DNA of 64,000 nucleotides. Origin: Okapia johnstoni. Its lineage: Eukaryota > Chordata > Mammalia > Artiodactyla > Giraffidae. The position numbers and the translations under genes are program-made. The stretch covers positions 24,241,405-24,305,404 of the forward strand of contig CM044322.1 of assembly GCA_024291935.2 (NCBI GenBank). The letters are read 5' to 3'. Under the pieces are notes generated by a model. That model was not told where the DNA came from and ran no database searches. It was given only the letters and a program-made list of their open reading frames with translations. Within the stretch, counting starts at the first letter, position 1, and the number at the start of each line of letters is the position of its first letter. Below, piece after piece: positions 43,501 through 54,244 of this stretch.

Positions 43501-45902
43501 TATTTGGTGAAGATGTACTGTGAAGAAAGCTGTTTCTATCACATATATATGGGGATTGGGCTCAATAAACTCACTAAATAAGGTCCCAAACCCCTTGGCT
43601 GTTTCCAGTTGTCCAGGGGCAGGGTAGGTACCTGTAATGTTTGAAATTGTAATTTTTTTCCCCAAAACACATCTGATCAAAAATTGATAGTCTGAACTGA
43701 AATCACATGAAGAATGGAGTTGGGAAAAATTATATTTGGCACAATCCATTCATTATAGTGTTATGAAAGGCTCAAACTTATTTTTGGGGTAAGGCAGGAA
43801 ATAGTACTCTCCCATACTTGACCCAAGGCAGACTTGTGTATTATTTGTTTATAGATGCAGTTTTCTCTCTCATCTTTCTACTGCTGGTTCCCTGAGAAGG
43901 TACCACTTTTAATCAGATCAACAAAAAATCCAAACAAGTAGGGTTAGCTTAAATGGTGATATCATTTATAACTATTGCTACAATAAATATGCTTCATAAT
44001 AATATTTAGCTTTAATCTAGACAACTTAAGAGCTTTGGCAAGATTTTGTTTTATGCAGGTGGGGGCTGTAGGTAAGAATGGGAAGAAACGTCCTCTGAAA
44101 ATCCCATGGAGTTTTGGAGAAATACTAATACCTAGATACCTGAGTATGAGACTGGACATGGTCTGTATTTCTGAAGTCTTTGCCTGCCTTTAGGGTCTGA
44201 ATGTTCCACTTCCATCCTTTTTCTAGCCTAGTCCTCTCTTTCAAAGAACTTAGCTTTTCCCTTAATCAGTGGTTGGGAAAAAATCTCCAGTGGCTCAGGT
44301 GGTAAAGAATCCACCTGTAATGTGGGAGGCCCGGGTTTCATCCCTGGGTTGGGAAGATCCCCTGGAGGAGGGAATGGCTACCCAGTCCAGTATTCTTGCC
44401 TGGAGAATCTCATGGATTCTCCATGGCAGGCTACAATCCATGGGGTCACAAAAAGTCAGACACAACTGAGCAACTAACACTTCGAAGAGGTTGGTTAGGC
44501 CTAAGAATCTCTCCCAGGTGCTCTGCAGAGGTTTGGCCTATCATTAATTCATCTCATAAAGTTCACCCACTGTAATATATATACCTTGACACTGTTTATA
44601 AAAGGGATACAAAGCAAGAAGGAATTGTAAAACCTTAGATCACGGTGCACGGGGGAGCGGGGAGGAGGCATTGGAACCCCAGAACCACAATATAACTAGA
44701 CACAGCTGGAATGTTTCATATTAAATTAATCAACTTGAAGTTTGCTGATTCAGAAGCTGTAAAACCACAGTTCCACCAATATACTCCTAGTCATAATAGT
44801 ATGATTGCCAGGCTAGATCACGGGTCACCAGTTTGGCAAGGCTATGTGCGGCTGGGAGCAAGGCAGAAGGGGGAGGGGCAGTAAGAGGCACTCCGCTGTT
44901 AAACAAAAGGGCCTCAAAGTGGGGAGGTGTTGGTGTCCATGACCTACCCATAGTTAACTGCAAACTGAACAACCTCAGAAGGCCCTTCCCTCAGGGTGCT
45001 GCAAATTCTGGAATAAAGGACACACCCGCACACAGGGTGTTCTGGGTCCCTCCCAAAGCTGTTATCAAATCAAACTGTAGCAGCTGGGGGAGGCTCTGGA
45101 CAAAGAGTCTTTCAGCCACTAATTTGGCAGCTGGTGGTTTAAATTTTTTTGTGCTAAAAAAAAAAAAAAAAAAAAAAATTTGTGCTGAGAAGCCTTCAAA
45201 TACCACTGCAGCAAGCAGAACCCTCAGATAACACGCTGGGCCCTTCCTAAACCTTCAGCCAGCAGCAGTGTCCTTTTGACTCTGGCCTTGGCTACCCACC
45301 TTCCCCGGGGAACGAACTGCAGAACGGAGGGAGGGAGGTGATGAGACCCTGGGCACGAGTCCCGGGAACTGCCCGCCGATGCTGCCCGCCCCCTGCCCAC
45401 TCCGGGCCTCGGCCGGACCATGCTACTCGCACAGGTTACCCAACAGAAGTAAACAGACTCAAACTCTCCTCCGCACCGGCCTCCCGTTCCTGGGACCCGC
45501 GGGAACCCAATTTTGTTCCCTCTACCCCTTCCTCATTCGGAAGCCAGCCCAACCACGCGGGGGCCGAGAAGCGACAGGCGACAAAGTGGCCGGTGCAGGG
45601 CGGGCCGGAGGATCGCTGCCCCTCCGCAGCGCCGCCGCGAAATAGCGGCCAGACGACGAGACGCACGTGCAGGAACCGGTGCGGGGAGGAGGCGGTCGAC
45701 GAGCAGGGGCCGAGCGGTGAGGAGGACCGAACGGAGGAAAAAGGGAAGGCACCCCTGAGTCCGGGCGTAACCTGAGGCTAGGGCAGGGCGACGAGGTGGC
45801 CACTTACGAGTCTCCCAGATAGTCATGGAAACGGATGCGGCCGATGGTAGTATTTGCCTCGAAGTTGGGAGCCTCGTCCCCGAGGAGAAGACCTCCGGGC
45901 AT
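37376..45902 (-). CDS. PRDX6: PRDX6, peroxiredoxin-6 (1-Cys peroxiredoxin / phospholipase A2), complete
   Basis: Five coding exons on the minus strand: 45902-45808, 41640-41484, 40078-39932, 38945-38799 and 37504-37376. They join to 224 codons plus stop, the normal family length. The enzyme reduces hydrogen peroxide and phospholipid hydroperoxides in the cytosol and also has acidic Ca-independent phospholipase A2 and acyltransferase activity. The peroxidatic Cys47 (FTPVCTTE), His39 and Arg132 are present, as is the lipase triad Ser32 (GDSWG), His26 and Asp140. Cys47 is the only cysteine; residue 91, cysteine in the human protein, is glycine here. The start codon sits in a strong context (GCCGCCATG). 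No frameshift or stop was found. The gene faces SLC9C2 tail to tail. Confidence 0.97.
37735..38215 (+). repeat. L2 LINE 3' end in PRDX6 intron 4
   Basis: It reads as the L2 3' region: 'ctgttccttgaacgtgccaagctc', 'agggccttccttccttgacagcc', 'actggaatgtaagttctgtgagggcaggg', 'gttcactgctaaatcccagtgcc'. Confidence 0.75.
38799..38945 (-). CDS. PRDX6: PRDX6 coding exon 4
   Basis: This is 49 codons (residues 134-182), [18 protein letters not shown] to ATPVDWK, with donor GTAAAG. Asp140 completes the lipase triad. The Thr in the region known to be phosphorylated by MAP kinases (Thr177, TP) is present. Confidence 0.96.
39295..39506 (-). repeat. Bov-tA SINE in PRDX6 intron 3
   Basis: Antisense Bov-tA. 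ATGGGAGTTGA duplicated at 39284-39294 and 39507-39517. Confidence 0.92.
39932..40078 (-). CDS. PRDX6: PRDX6 coding exon 3
   Basis: This is 49 codons (residues 85-133), [18 protein letters not shown] to VTARV, with acceptor CATTTCAG and donor GTGAGT. It holds Arg132 of the peroxidase site. Residue 91 is glycine. Confidence 0.96.
41484..41640 (-). CDS. PRDX6: PRDX6 coding exon 2, peroxidatic cysteine
   Basis: The first base completes Ser32, then 52 codons from [18 protein letters not shown] to DHLAWSK. It carries His39 and the catalytic Cys47. Acceptor is TTATTCAG and donor GTACTA, a less usual +4/+5 donor but in the expected place. Confidence 0.96.
41766..41919 (+). repeat. Bov-tA SINE with internal deletion, PRDX6 intron 1
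   Basis: Sense Bov-tA lacking most of its body: after GAACCCACTCCAGT it goes straight to GGGACACGAATG. ATGAAGACAAT duplicated at 41755-41765 and 41920-41930. It lies about 125 bases upstream of exon 2. Confidence 0.9.
41935..44280. other. PRDX6: PRDX6 intron 1, nothing recognised
   Basis: Largely unique-looking intron DNA. Open frames at 43322-43749 overlap on both strands and show no family. Confidence 0.4.
44283..44482 (+). repeat. Bov-tA SINE, PRDX6 intron 1
   Basis: Sense Bov-tA from the tRNA-like head CCAGTGGCTCAGGTGGTAAA to GACACAACTGAGCAACTAAC, with a small internal doubling of 'catggattctc'. Confidence 0.85.
45148..45186 (+). repeat. Poly(A) tract flanked by direct repeat
   Basis: TTTGTGCT at 45148-45155, then 23 A, then TTTGTGCT again at 45179-45186. 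It has the form of a retroposed poly(A) tail with target duplication and no body. Confidence 0.6.
45808..45902 (-). CDS. PRDX6: PRDX6 coding exon 1
   Basis: It starts at ATG (CAT on the + strand, 45900-45902) and encodes [19 protein letters not shown] to HDYLGD plus two bases of Ser32. Donor is GTAAGT. It contains His26 of the lipase triad. A longer reading frame overlaps it in another frame but has no family support. Confidence 0.96.
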
Positions 45903-45903
45903 G

Positions 45904-46300
45904 GCGGCAGCAGTGACGCGAGGAGTAGGAGGAGGTGCAGCACCGACAGCCACTAGCCTGCTGGTTCTGACGATGTAGGTGCTGGGGGCGGAATAAATAG
46001 GGCTTTCAGGGGCGGGACCGAAGCCGAGTCCAGATAGGCGGGGTCGCGGCGGGAGCTGCGGGCGGGGCCAGGAGGCGGGGCCAGGTCGTTTGCGCGGTGG
46101 GTGGGGCCGCGTCTGGCTTCTGGCAGCGGCGGCGACCGGGGCGAGAGTCTGGAACCGGCGGGAATGTGAGGCGGGGCTCAGGGAGGACTATCCTGGGCCA
46201 GGTCCAGCACCCCGCCAGGCCTCTTCCCCGCCGGGAACCTGTGGACACTGTCGCGCCTTCCTCACGTGACGGGGGACTCAATGACGTCGCCCTTTGGAGG
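45904..46300 (-). promoter_or_regulatory. PRDX6: PRDX6 promoter with TATA-like box and ARE/CRE-like element
   Basis: A TATA-like CTATTTATTC on the minus strand (45991-46000) lies about 90 bases upstream of the ATG, placing transcription start near 45965. GC-box-like tracts (GGGGCGGG, GGCGGGGCC) cover 46010-46090. At 46282-46290 TGACGTCGC fits both the core of an antioxidant response element (TGACnnnGC) and a near-CRE. An E-box CACGTG is at 46263-46268. PRDX6 is known to be induced through NRF2 at such an element a few hundred bases upstream; assignment here is by motif and position only. Confidence 0.65.
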
Positions 46301-46464
46301 CTTGGAGGTGCGTTCTGGGCTTTGGAGGTCAAGGAAGCGGAACGCAATAGGAAGGGGCGCCCCTAGGCGGACAGCCGCCCTACGGAGCCCCCAGAACCCG
46401 CAGACCCTCTTGCCCACCTCCTGCAGGCCGAAGGGGTCCAGAGACCCCTGCACTCCCTGCTCTG

Positions 46465-47590
46465 TTAGCGTGAGCGTCTGCAATCCTGACCGCCCCAGCC
46501 AGCCTAGCCAGCCTGAATTCTCTTATCAGAGGATGTGGCAAGACGCAGGCATGTGGGCCACCTTAAGTCACAGGAAGTGGCTTTCTTGTTGCAGCAAAAA
46601 TTCCAGCAACCATGTCAGTACGTGCTTGGGGGAATGTGTCGAAACTTATTTTTATTCCACTCCCAGAGTTCATTATGGACCATAAGGTATTCAACACAGA
46701 TATCCTGAAATTTAAGCATAAATATAAAAACCTACCGTATGCAAGTCAACACGGCCACCCAAGGAAATGGAAGTTTAGATTCATTTATTTAACTTAATAC
46801 CTGCCAAGCCCAAGTTAGGCAAGATGACTTCTCTTGGAACTTTCATAATAGTGGGGGAGACATCATTGAACAGGAATATATTAGTAGCATGAGCTGGAGG
46901 GTAACTGAGGTGCTGCTTGGACTGGATGGTCTGCTCAGAGAAAGCCTCCAGGATAATGTAGGTAAACTGTAAGTAGTTAACCTCTGCCATAGTGCGCCAA
47001 GGGCTCCTTTGTAGGATAAGACTCCCAATTTCCAGGCCAGTAATACCAATTGTCAGGTGCATCTGTTTTCATAACTATCTTAGTAGTTTACATAGTAAGT
47101 GCTCTGGAAATGGTAGCTATTACTTGGATGATGATAGTAATTGATGCAATAACCCTTGCTTTGCCAACCGTGTTCTATGTGCTATGCTAGGCATGGTGAT
47201 ACAGAAGAGTCTTTCCTCTTAGAAGGAAAGCAGATGTACATACAGTTATGATAAAAACAGTAAATGCTCATGGAGGGTTGGGGGAGGGCAGGGTGCCAAA
47301 TTGTTAAGAGTTAAAAGGTAGGAAGGAAAAAGTGAAGGGTTTGGCAATGGCCGTTTGGAAGAACAACAGTACATTACGATTGTGAACTCCTAAAGATTAG
47401 ACCATATTTTATTGATAAATGTTTGTGACCTGTTAGACATAATGGGTGTGGAACTAGATTGTGCAAAGTATTGGAGAACCATTTGGCCACCTTCCTGCAG
47501 CCACAACAGCAAAGTTTCTTGTCCATTTTCTGCTAGGAATGAAAGAGCAATGTATCCCTAGTTATAATAGTAGCTAGGCAAAAATTCTTA
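46465..47590. other. Upstream of PRDX6, nothing recognised
   Basis: Open frames at 46266-46685 (+) and 46781-47062 (-) were considered; neither resembles a known protein. An upstream antisense transcript from the PRDX6 island is possible but unproven. Confidence 0.35.
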
Positions 47591-47600
47591 CCTACTTTGG

Positions 47601-47782
47601 GCTTCCCTTGTGGCTCAGCTGCCTGCAATGCCAGAGACCTGGGTTCAATCCCTGGGTTGGGAAAATACCCTGGAGAAGGGAAAGGCTACCCACTCCAGTA
47701 TTCTGACCTGGAGAATTCCCTGGACTGTTTAGTCCATGCGGTTGCAAAGAGTTAGACACGACTGAGTGACTTTCACTTTCAC
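47601..47782 (+). repeat. Bov-tA SINE
   Basis: Sense Bov-tA from GGCTTCCCTTGTGGCTCAGC to GACTGAGTGACTTTCACTTT; part of the head is deleted. ACTTTGG occurs on both sides. Confidence 0.85.
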
Positions 47783-47789
47783 TTTGGAG

Positions 47790-49325
47790 GAAATACTTAA
47801 AACTCGAAATTAATGTTAAAAAGATGGGATGATGTTTTTAAAAGCAATTCTTATAAAGCTTTCTTGTTAAATTAGATTTTATTTTCAGAAAAAAAAAAAT
47901 AGAGGGCTGGAGTACAGGAAACTCTTGATCAGGGCAGTGCTATCAAGCTGCTGTGTGAGTAGGGCTGACAGTCTTTCCACTGCTCTTTATCATGTTTAAT
48001 GTGGTTACTCCTTCCTATCATGTCTGCTACAAGACATCTACAATCTGGGAAGAAAGCAAAATAGGACATGTAGAAGTAAAAATGAAAAGACAACAGCTTA
48101 TGAAATGCTAGAATGATGAATAGTTCTCAGAGGGACTTTGGAGCAGTAGGTTTTGACACTTCTTTCCCCAAATACAGCACTCTTCCTAAAAGTTTACTGT
48201 TTACGCTGAAAGAGACTGTTTAGTAAGTTTCACAAATAATGATTTGGGGGAGGGTGATTTTTTTCATTAATGGTTAAAGAATTAGGTTTTAAAACATAAT
48301 AGAACAAAGACCAAAAATCAACTTGGAATTACTTAAAGGATGATGAATTAAGTTACCAATTTTCTTATCTGCTTTTAGTTAAGCATAAGAGACTTGATGC
48401 TGTAATGGAAACAAATTAAGATTTTTAAAGAGTGAGCAGTGAATATCAAGTTGTGAAGCTTCATACCTGTATATCTACAGAGATTATCATAGAGAGGAGA
48501 CAGGGGAAAGGTAAAGAGGGAGAGAAGAGAAAGCAGATAGCAGACAAGTAGTAAGAGCTGGGAAAGGAAGACGAAAGAAAAAGAGAAAAAGAAGTGTTTG
48601 GGGAGAGAAACCAATTTGAATGCCTGCCTTGCCCACACTTCTCCTCAGCAAAGTCGACCACATGGCCCTGCCACTCTGGCCTTCACCCAGGACTGGGTGC
48701 TTGACTCAATGGCAATCAACCTGCAGACTGGGTAATAGCCTGTGGGAGCCTGGTACAAAATGTTTCGTTACTGGTTCTTCTTTTGATGACTGGAATGCAA
48801 GACAACCAATTAAGTTAACAGTTCAAAGTAGTTCACAGGAAGGGTAGAAGCTGAAAGATGGTTAAGTAAGGTAGTAAGCAGAAGCCATGAGATGGCCCAG
48901 AGAAGAGTTGAAGTGGCAGGAACTCTAGAAGCAAAGCAGCAGATGACTGATGCTGAAGGGTGCAAGATAACCCACCTAGTCATTAAAGGATACTTTATAC
49001 AGGATACTAACTAATAGCCTCCTAGCTTCCCAACTTAAATTCTTTGAGGCCTACTGCCAGGGTGAACTAAAGCTAGGTGGTGAGAGAAGTCCTCCCCAGG
49101 TACAGGCAATCAAGCTATAAATTTTCTGAGAATTTAAAGATGATGATGATTATAATAATATCAGGCTGCTTGTCATTAGCACCAAGATCTGGCACTTCTA
49201 AGCAATGTTAGTGATAAAATACTTCTCTTAGAAAAATCTTGATGTTGGTCTAAATTGTAAACAATTGCTCCAGTCACTGGTGAGTATTAATAATGTAATA
49301 TATGCCTTAGCTCTAGGTTAGCACA
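47790..49325. other. Intergenic, nothing recognised
   Basis: A purine-rich stretch at 48480-48610 gives a chance antisense open frame. No gene. Confidence 0.35.
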
Positions 49326-49329
49326 TTTA

Positions 49330-49540
49330 ACTTTTGTGTTTTCTGTGCTTAGTCGCTCAGTCTTGTCCAGTTCTTTGTGACCCCATGGACTGTAGCTCAC
49401 CAGGTTCCTCTGTCCATGAAATTCTCTAGGCAAGTGGGTTGCCATGCCCTTCTCCAGAGGATCTTCCCAACCCAGGGATAAAACCTGGGTCTCCCACATT
49501 ACAGGCAGATTCTTTACCATCTGAGCCACCAGTGAAGCCC
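49330..49540 (-). repeat. Bov-tA SINE
   Basis: Antisense Bov-tA from CTTAGTCGCTCAGTCTTGTC to GAGCCACCAGTGAAGCC, flanked by CACATTTA. Confidence 0.88.
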
Positions 49541-49835
49541 ACATTTATCCTTTATTTTTTTTTAAGAAAGTCTTCTACATAGAAGTTAATTTGGAGAATT
49601 CTCCACTCTCCAGTCAGCTCTCTCTATATTTGTAGACCTCATTTATTTCAGTTATAAATTCGTTGTGGTTCAAGCTGTTTTCCAGCATTGTTTCTGTCTC
49701 TGACTCCTGAGGTAATAATTGTTGCATTTAAACAACAGGTTTGAAGTAAGCAACAAAAGTTCAATGATTATAAAGTTAAAGTAACAGAACTCAAGTTATG
49801 TCATTGTGAGTGACCACTTGGAATATTTGTGTATA

Positions 49836-50300
49836 AAATGTATAGGGTATCATATCATCTGCAAACAGTGATGGTTTTGCTTCTTTTCCTACTTGGATTT
49901 CCTTTATTTCTTTTTTTTCTCTGATTGTTGTGACTAGGACATTCAAGATTATGTTAAATAGAAAGGGTGAGAGTGGACATCATTGTCTTGTTCCTCATCT
50001 TAGAGGAATTGTTTTCACCTTTTCACCATTAAGTGTGATCTTTGCTCTGTGTTTGTCATGTATGGCCTTTATTATGTTGAGATCTGTTCTTTCTGTTCCT
50101 GCTTTCTGAAGAATTTTTATCATAAATCGATGTTAAATTTTGTCAAAAACTTTTCATGCGTATATTGAGATGATCATATGGTTTTTATTCTTCAATTTGT
50201 TAATATGGTATATCATATTTATTGATTTGTGGATTTTGAAAAATCCTTGCATTCCTGGGATAAATCCCACATGATCATGTTGTGTGATCTTTTTAATGCA
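49836..50300 (-). repeat. L1 ORF2 fragment, antisense
   Basis: Antisense L1 reverse-transcriptase region, including the complement of 'ctgtttgcagatgatatgata' (FADD box) and 'gataaatcccacatgatcatg'. Full of stops. Confidence 0.8.
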
Positions 50301-50334
50301 AAGAAATAAAACTTTTATTTAATAAAGAAATAAA

Positions 50335-51786
50335 ATGAATCTAAATAGGAAAGAAGTAAAACAGTTTCTATTTGCAGATGACATAAACTGTAAATAATAA
50401 GAAGGAAATGGCAACCCACTTCAGTATTCTTGCCAAGAGAATCCCGTGGACAGAGGACCCTGGTGGGCTGCTGTCCATGGGGTCGCACAGAGTCGGACAC
50501 GACTGAAGTGACTTAGCATGCATGCATACATTGGAGAAAGAAATGGCAACCCATTCCAGTATTCTTGCCTGGAGAATCCCAGGGACAGAGGAGCCTGGTG
50601 GGCTGCCATCTATGGGGTCACACAGAGTCAGACATGACTGAAGTGACTTAGCAGCAGCAGCAGCAGCAAATAATAAAATCCTAATGATGCCACCAGAAAA
50701 CTATTAGAGCTGACCAATGAATTTGGTAAAATTGTAGGATAGTTGCATCTCTATACACTAACAATGAAGTACAGAGAGAGGAATTAAGGAACAATCCCAT
50801 TTACTGTCACATAAAAAAGGAGGCAAAAGACCTATACTCTGAAAACTAGAAGACACTGATGAAAGATATTGAAGACAACACAGATGGACAGATATACCAT
50901 ATTCTTGGATTGGAAGAATCAATATTGTTAACATAATACTACTCAAGCAATCTACAGATTCAATCCAATCCCTATCAAAATAGCAATGTCATTTTTCACA
51001 GAACTAGAACAAATAATTTAAAAAATTTTGTATGGAAACACAAAAGACCCTAAATAGCCAAAACAATCTGGAGAAAGAACAGAGCTGGAGGAATCACATG
51101 TCCTAACTTTAGACTATATTACAAAGCTACAGTGGTCAAACAGTATGGTACTGGCACAAGAACAGACACATATCAATGGAACAGGGTAGAGAGCCCAGAG
51201 GTAAACTCACACACCTATGGTCAATTGATATATGACAAAGGCAGTAAGAATATACAATGGAAAAACAGTCTCTTCAATATGTGTTGCTGGGAAAACTGAA
51301 CAGCTACGTGTAAAAGAGTGAAATTAGAACATTCTCTAACACCATATACAAAAATAAATTCAAAGTAGATTAAAGACCTAAATATAAGACTGAATACTAT
51401 AAAACTCCTAGAGGAAAACTTAGGCAGAACACTCTTTAACATAAATTGCAGCAATTTTTTTGGATCCATCTCCTGAAGTAAAGGAAATAAAAGCAAAAAC
51501 AGTTGGGACCTAATTAAACTTAAAAGCTTTTCATAGCAAAGGAAATTATCAGTAAAATGAAAAGACAGCCTACTAAGTGAGAGAATATATTTTCAAGTGA
51601 TATGACCAACAAGGGATTAATATCTAGCATATATAAACAGATCATACAGCTCAACATCAAAAAAAAAAGAACTGAATAGACATTTTTCCAAAGAAGAAAT
51701 GCAGATGGCCAACAGGCACATGTAAAAATGCTCAGCATCACTAATCATCAGGGAAATGCAAATCAAAGCCACAATGAGATAACACC
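50335..51786 (+). repeat. L1 ORF2 fragment, sense, split by Bov-A2
   Basis: Sense L1 ORF2 starting just before its FADD box ('tttctatttgcagatgacata'), continuing after the SINE ('ctattagagctgaccaatgaatttgg', 'ttcttggattggaagaatcaatattg', 'tacaaagctacagtggtcaaacagtatggtactgg') and stopping at 'aaagccacaatgagataacacc' without the L1 3' UTR. Confidence 0.88.
50401..50667 (+). repeat. Bov-A2 SINE inside L1
   Basis: Sense Bov-A2 with a GCA-repeat tail. AAATAATAA duplicated at 50392-50400 and 50668-50676. Confidence 0.93.
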
Positions 51787-51789
51787 GGT

Positions 51790-52720
51790 GATTTTATTTA
51801 ATCATGCATTTTAAGCCTTTGACATTTTTGACAAACTTCCCAAAATCAAATTCTAAATGAAATTTTTTGACCATAAACTAACTTTGGAAATTTATCAGAG
51901 AGCCCCAGAATATCTCAAGAGATTTCTTATAAAAAGAGAGATGAACTCATTAGGCTTATTTGACATGTTAAATTACGTGAGAAGTGTTGTCAAGTAAGAC
52001 ATGAGGTTTGACCTTTTGGGGTTATATTTGTGTATAAATAATATATATATTATTTATGTAAGTGTTACAGAAATTACATGAGAGTCTGAGAAATCTGATA
52101 TGTCCTGGTATAATGTTATCAGTTAAATTCCAGTTATCATCTTAAAACGTTGTATATCTCTGAAATAATCAATTTTTTTGTCAATTGTATCTAAATAGAC
52201 TCTTACTAAGTCCTTAACTGTGGATATTTTTAAGTCTTTTGTTATTCACAGTTATTGTTTTACTCTGATGCCTTCCTGAAAACTTGCAAGCAACTATGAT
52301 CCAAAATTGCTTGTCCTCAAAGGTTAGTGGAAAGGACCTTGACAAATACTTTAGAATACAGAATTCTGATAACTTTTAAGATCATGCCATTGAACTGGGT
52401 GTAAATTTCCAGAACTCAAGTGGAGAAATTGATGGATTCTTAAAACTGCAAACCCAATATCAAACATAATAACAATTACATGACACTGAGTGAACTGGTG
52501 AGAATGATTATAATTTTTATGAATTTTTGTTTGGAACATTGCTGGTTCTTTAGTATTTTGTTTTTCAGATTTAAAGAAACCTTTTCCTCTCTTCCCTTAG
52601 CCACCTCTAACTTACAGCTACTTGGTAAATTATACCTTTGTGGACAAAGGTGAAACAATTACTCTTTTACCCTGTATGATGCCTCCAGAATTTGGAAAAG
52701 CTTATTGAATATTTTTATTT
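51790..52720. other. Intergenic, nothing recognised
   Basis: AT-rich DNA without a gene or clear repeat. Confidence 0.35.
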
Positions 52721-52730
52721 TCATGATAAT

Positions 52731-53000
52731 GCTGCTAAGTCGCTTCAGTCGTGTCCGACTCTGTGCGACCCCATAAACGGCAGCCCACCAGGCTCCCCCA
52801 TCCCTGGGATTCTCCAGGGAAGAACACTGGAGTGGGTTGCTATTTCCTTCTCCAATGCATGAAAGTGAAAAGTGAAAGTGAAGTCGCTCAGTCATGTCCA
52901 ACTCTCAGCGACCCCATGGACTGTAGCCTACCAGGCTCCTCCATCCATGGGATTTTCCAGGCAAGAGTACTGGAGTGGGGTGCCATTGCCTTCTCCTTTT
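52731..53000 (-). repeat. Bov-A2 SINE
   Basis: Antisense Bov-A2, two units. ATGATAAT flanks it at 52723-52730 and 53001-53008. Confidence 0.92.
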
Positions 53001-53052
53001 ATGATAATATATTTTCATAAATTCAGTAAGAATCTGTTCTCCTTATCAGTTG

Positions 53053-53605
53053 AAGTTCAGTCACTCACTCGCGTTTGACTCTTTGCGACCCCATGGACTG
53101 CAGCACATCAGGCTTCCCTGTCTATCACCAACTCCCGGAGCTTACTCACACTCATGTCCATTGAGTCGGTGCTGCCATCCAACCATCTCATCCTCTGTCA
53201 TCCCCTTCTCCTCCTGCCTTCAATTTTTCCCAGCATTAGGGTCTTTTCTAATGAGTCAGTTCTTTGCATCAGGTAGCCAAAGTATTGGAGCTTCACCTTC
53301 AGCACTAGTTCTTCCAATGAATATTCAGGACTGATTTCCTTTAGGATTGACTGGTTTGATCTCCTTGCAGTCCAAGGGACTCTCAACAGTCTTCTCCAAC
53401 ACCACAGTTCAAAAGCATCAATTCTTTGGCACTCAGCTTTCTTTATGGTCCGACTCTCACATCCATACATGACTACTGGAAAACCATAGCTTTGACTAGA
53501 TGGACGTTTGTCAGCAAAGCAGTGTCTCTATTTTTTAATATGCTGTCTAAGTTGGTCATAGCTTTTCTTCCAAGGAACATGTGTCTTTTAAATTCATGGC
53601 TTATA
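53053..53605 (-). repeat. BovB LINE 3' end, 5'-truncated
   Basis: Antisense BovB C-terminal region: [37 protein letters not shown], with frame breaks. The element stops at about 53605 in the middle of the coding region. Confidence 0.88.
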
Positions 53606-53658
53606 ACAGGACACAATTGGAAACATTGGTTATATTACTGATAGCTTAGGGTAAACAG

Positions 53659-54240
53659 TGTCAGATTCGTGATCTCCGAAGGAGAGAATTTGGCTCTGGA
53701 ACTAGAGACGTGGCTTCAGGCACCCAGAGCTTCATGTGGCAAAAGCTTATTACAGTGAAAAAGGAATAGAGAAAGCTTCTGGCATGGACATCAGAAGGGG
53801 GCGGAGAGTGCCCTGTCACTAGTCTTAGCAAGGGATCTATATATTTTTTTCAATTGGTTACTAACAATAGATTAAAAGAATGTCTCAAGGTTGTAAAGGT
53901 CTTATCAGACTCACTCCCACAACATAGGTCTTAAGACAACAGGATTAGTCAGAAGGTTCTTAAGAAGGAGAAACATGTCTTTGAGCAAGATACATTGTTG
54001 TTATAGAATCATTAGTACAGAACTTAAGGAAAAACATACCCTTGAGCAAGATGAGTTGTTTTGTTGTGTAATCACTAGCTCTGGGCTTAAAGATAGTTAG
54101 TCTTAAGCAAAATAGATTGTTGTCATAACAACTCAGAGTTTAAGAAAAAATGTCTTATGTGACTAAGACAAAGCAATGTAGAAAAAAAAGTTTGTCCCTT
54201 CACCCTCCTCAAGGGCCCTGGTCTCCTTATCAACCTACCT
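53659..54240 (-). repeat. Probable retroviral LTR-like segment
   Basis: Read antisense it ends CTGACA, has a polyadenylation-like CACTGTAATAAGCTT about 100 bases before that end, and an array of about 60-base imperfect repeats upstream, as in the U3 part of some ruminant ERV LTRs. I could not find the right-hand border or a target duplication, and no viral coding sequence is recognised nearby. Confidence 0.45.
53960..54180. repeat. Tandem array of ~60-bp imperfect repeats
   Basis: Units start at about 53960, 54024, 54087 and 54140 (last one partial). Each has TTAAG, a purine-rich part, then GAGCAAGAT-TTGTTGT-like sequence and a TCA-TAG-like end. Confidence 0.65.
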
Positions 54241-54244
54241 AAGA

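Larger units (their letters stand above)
45290..46460. other. CpG island at PRDX6 5' end
   Basis: The stretch is rich in G+C and in CG dinucleotides, unlike the AT-rich DNA on both sides. It spans the start of intron 1, exon 1 and the promoter. Several long open frames on both strands in it are composition effects. The exact borders need a CpG count. Confidence 0.75.

Noticed and set aside
44833..45231. 132-codon open frame inside PRDX6 intron 1
   Set aside because: It lies in an intron, ends in a lysine run made by the A23 tract and resembles no family.
45338..45943. Several 80-145 codon open frames on both strands near PRDX6 exon 1
   Set aside because: They overlap in many frames within G+C-rich DNA, which lacks stop codons by composition. 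Only the PRDX6 exon has family and splice support.
46266..46685. 139-codon frame diverging from the PRDX6 promoter
   Set aside because: Low-complexity CpG-island start, no recognisable domain. A divergent non-coding transcript remains possible.
46781..47062. 93-codon antisense frame
   Set aside because: No family resemblance and no flanking splice logic; treated as chance.
53960..54180. Tandem array as a CRISPR-like or satellite locus
   Set aside because: Only three to four imperfect units, inside an LTR-like element, without conserved repeat-spacer alternation.
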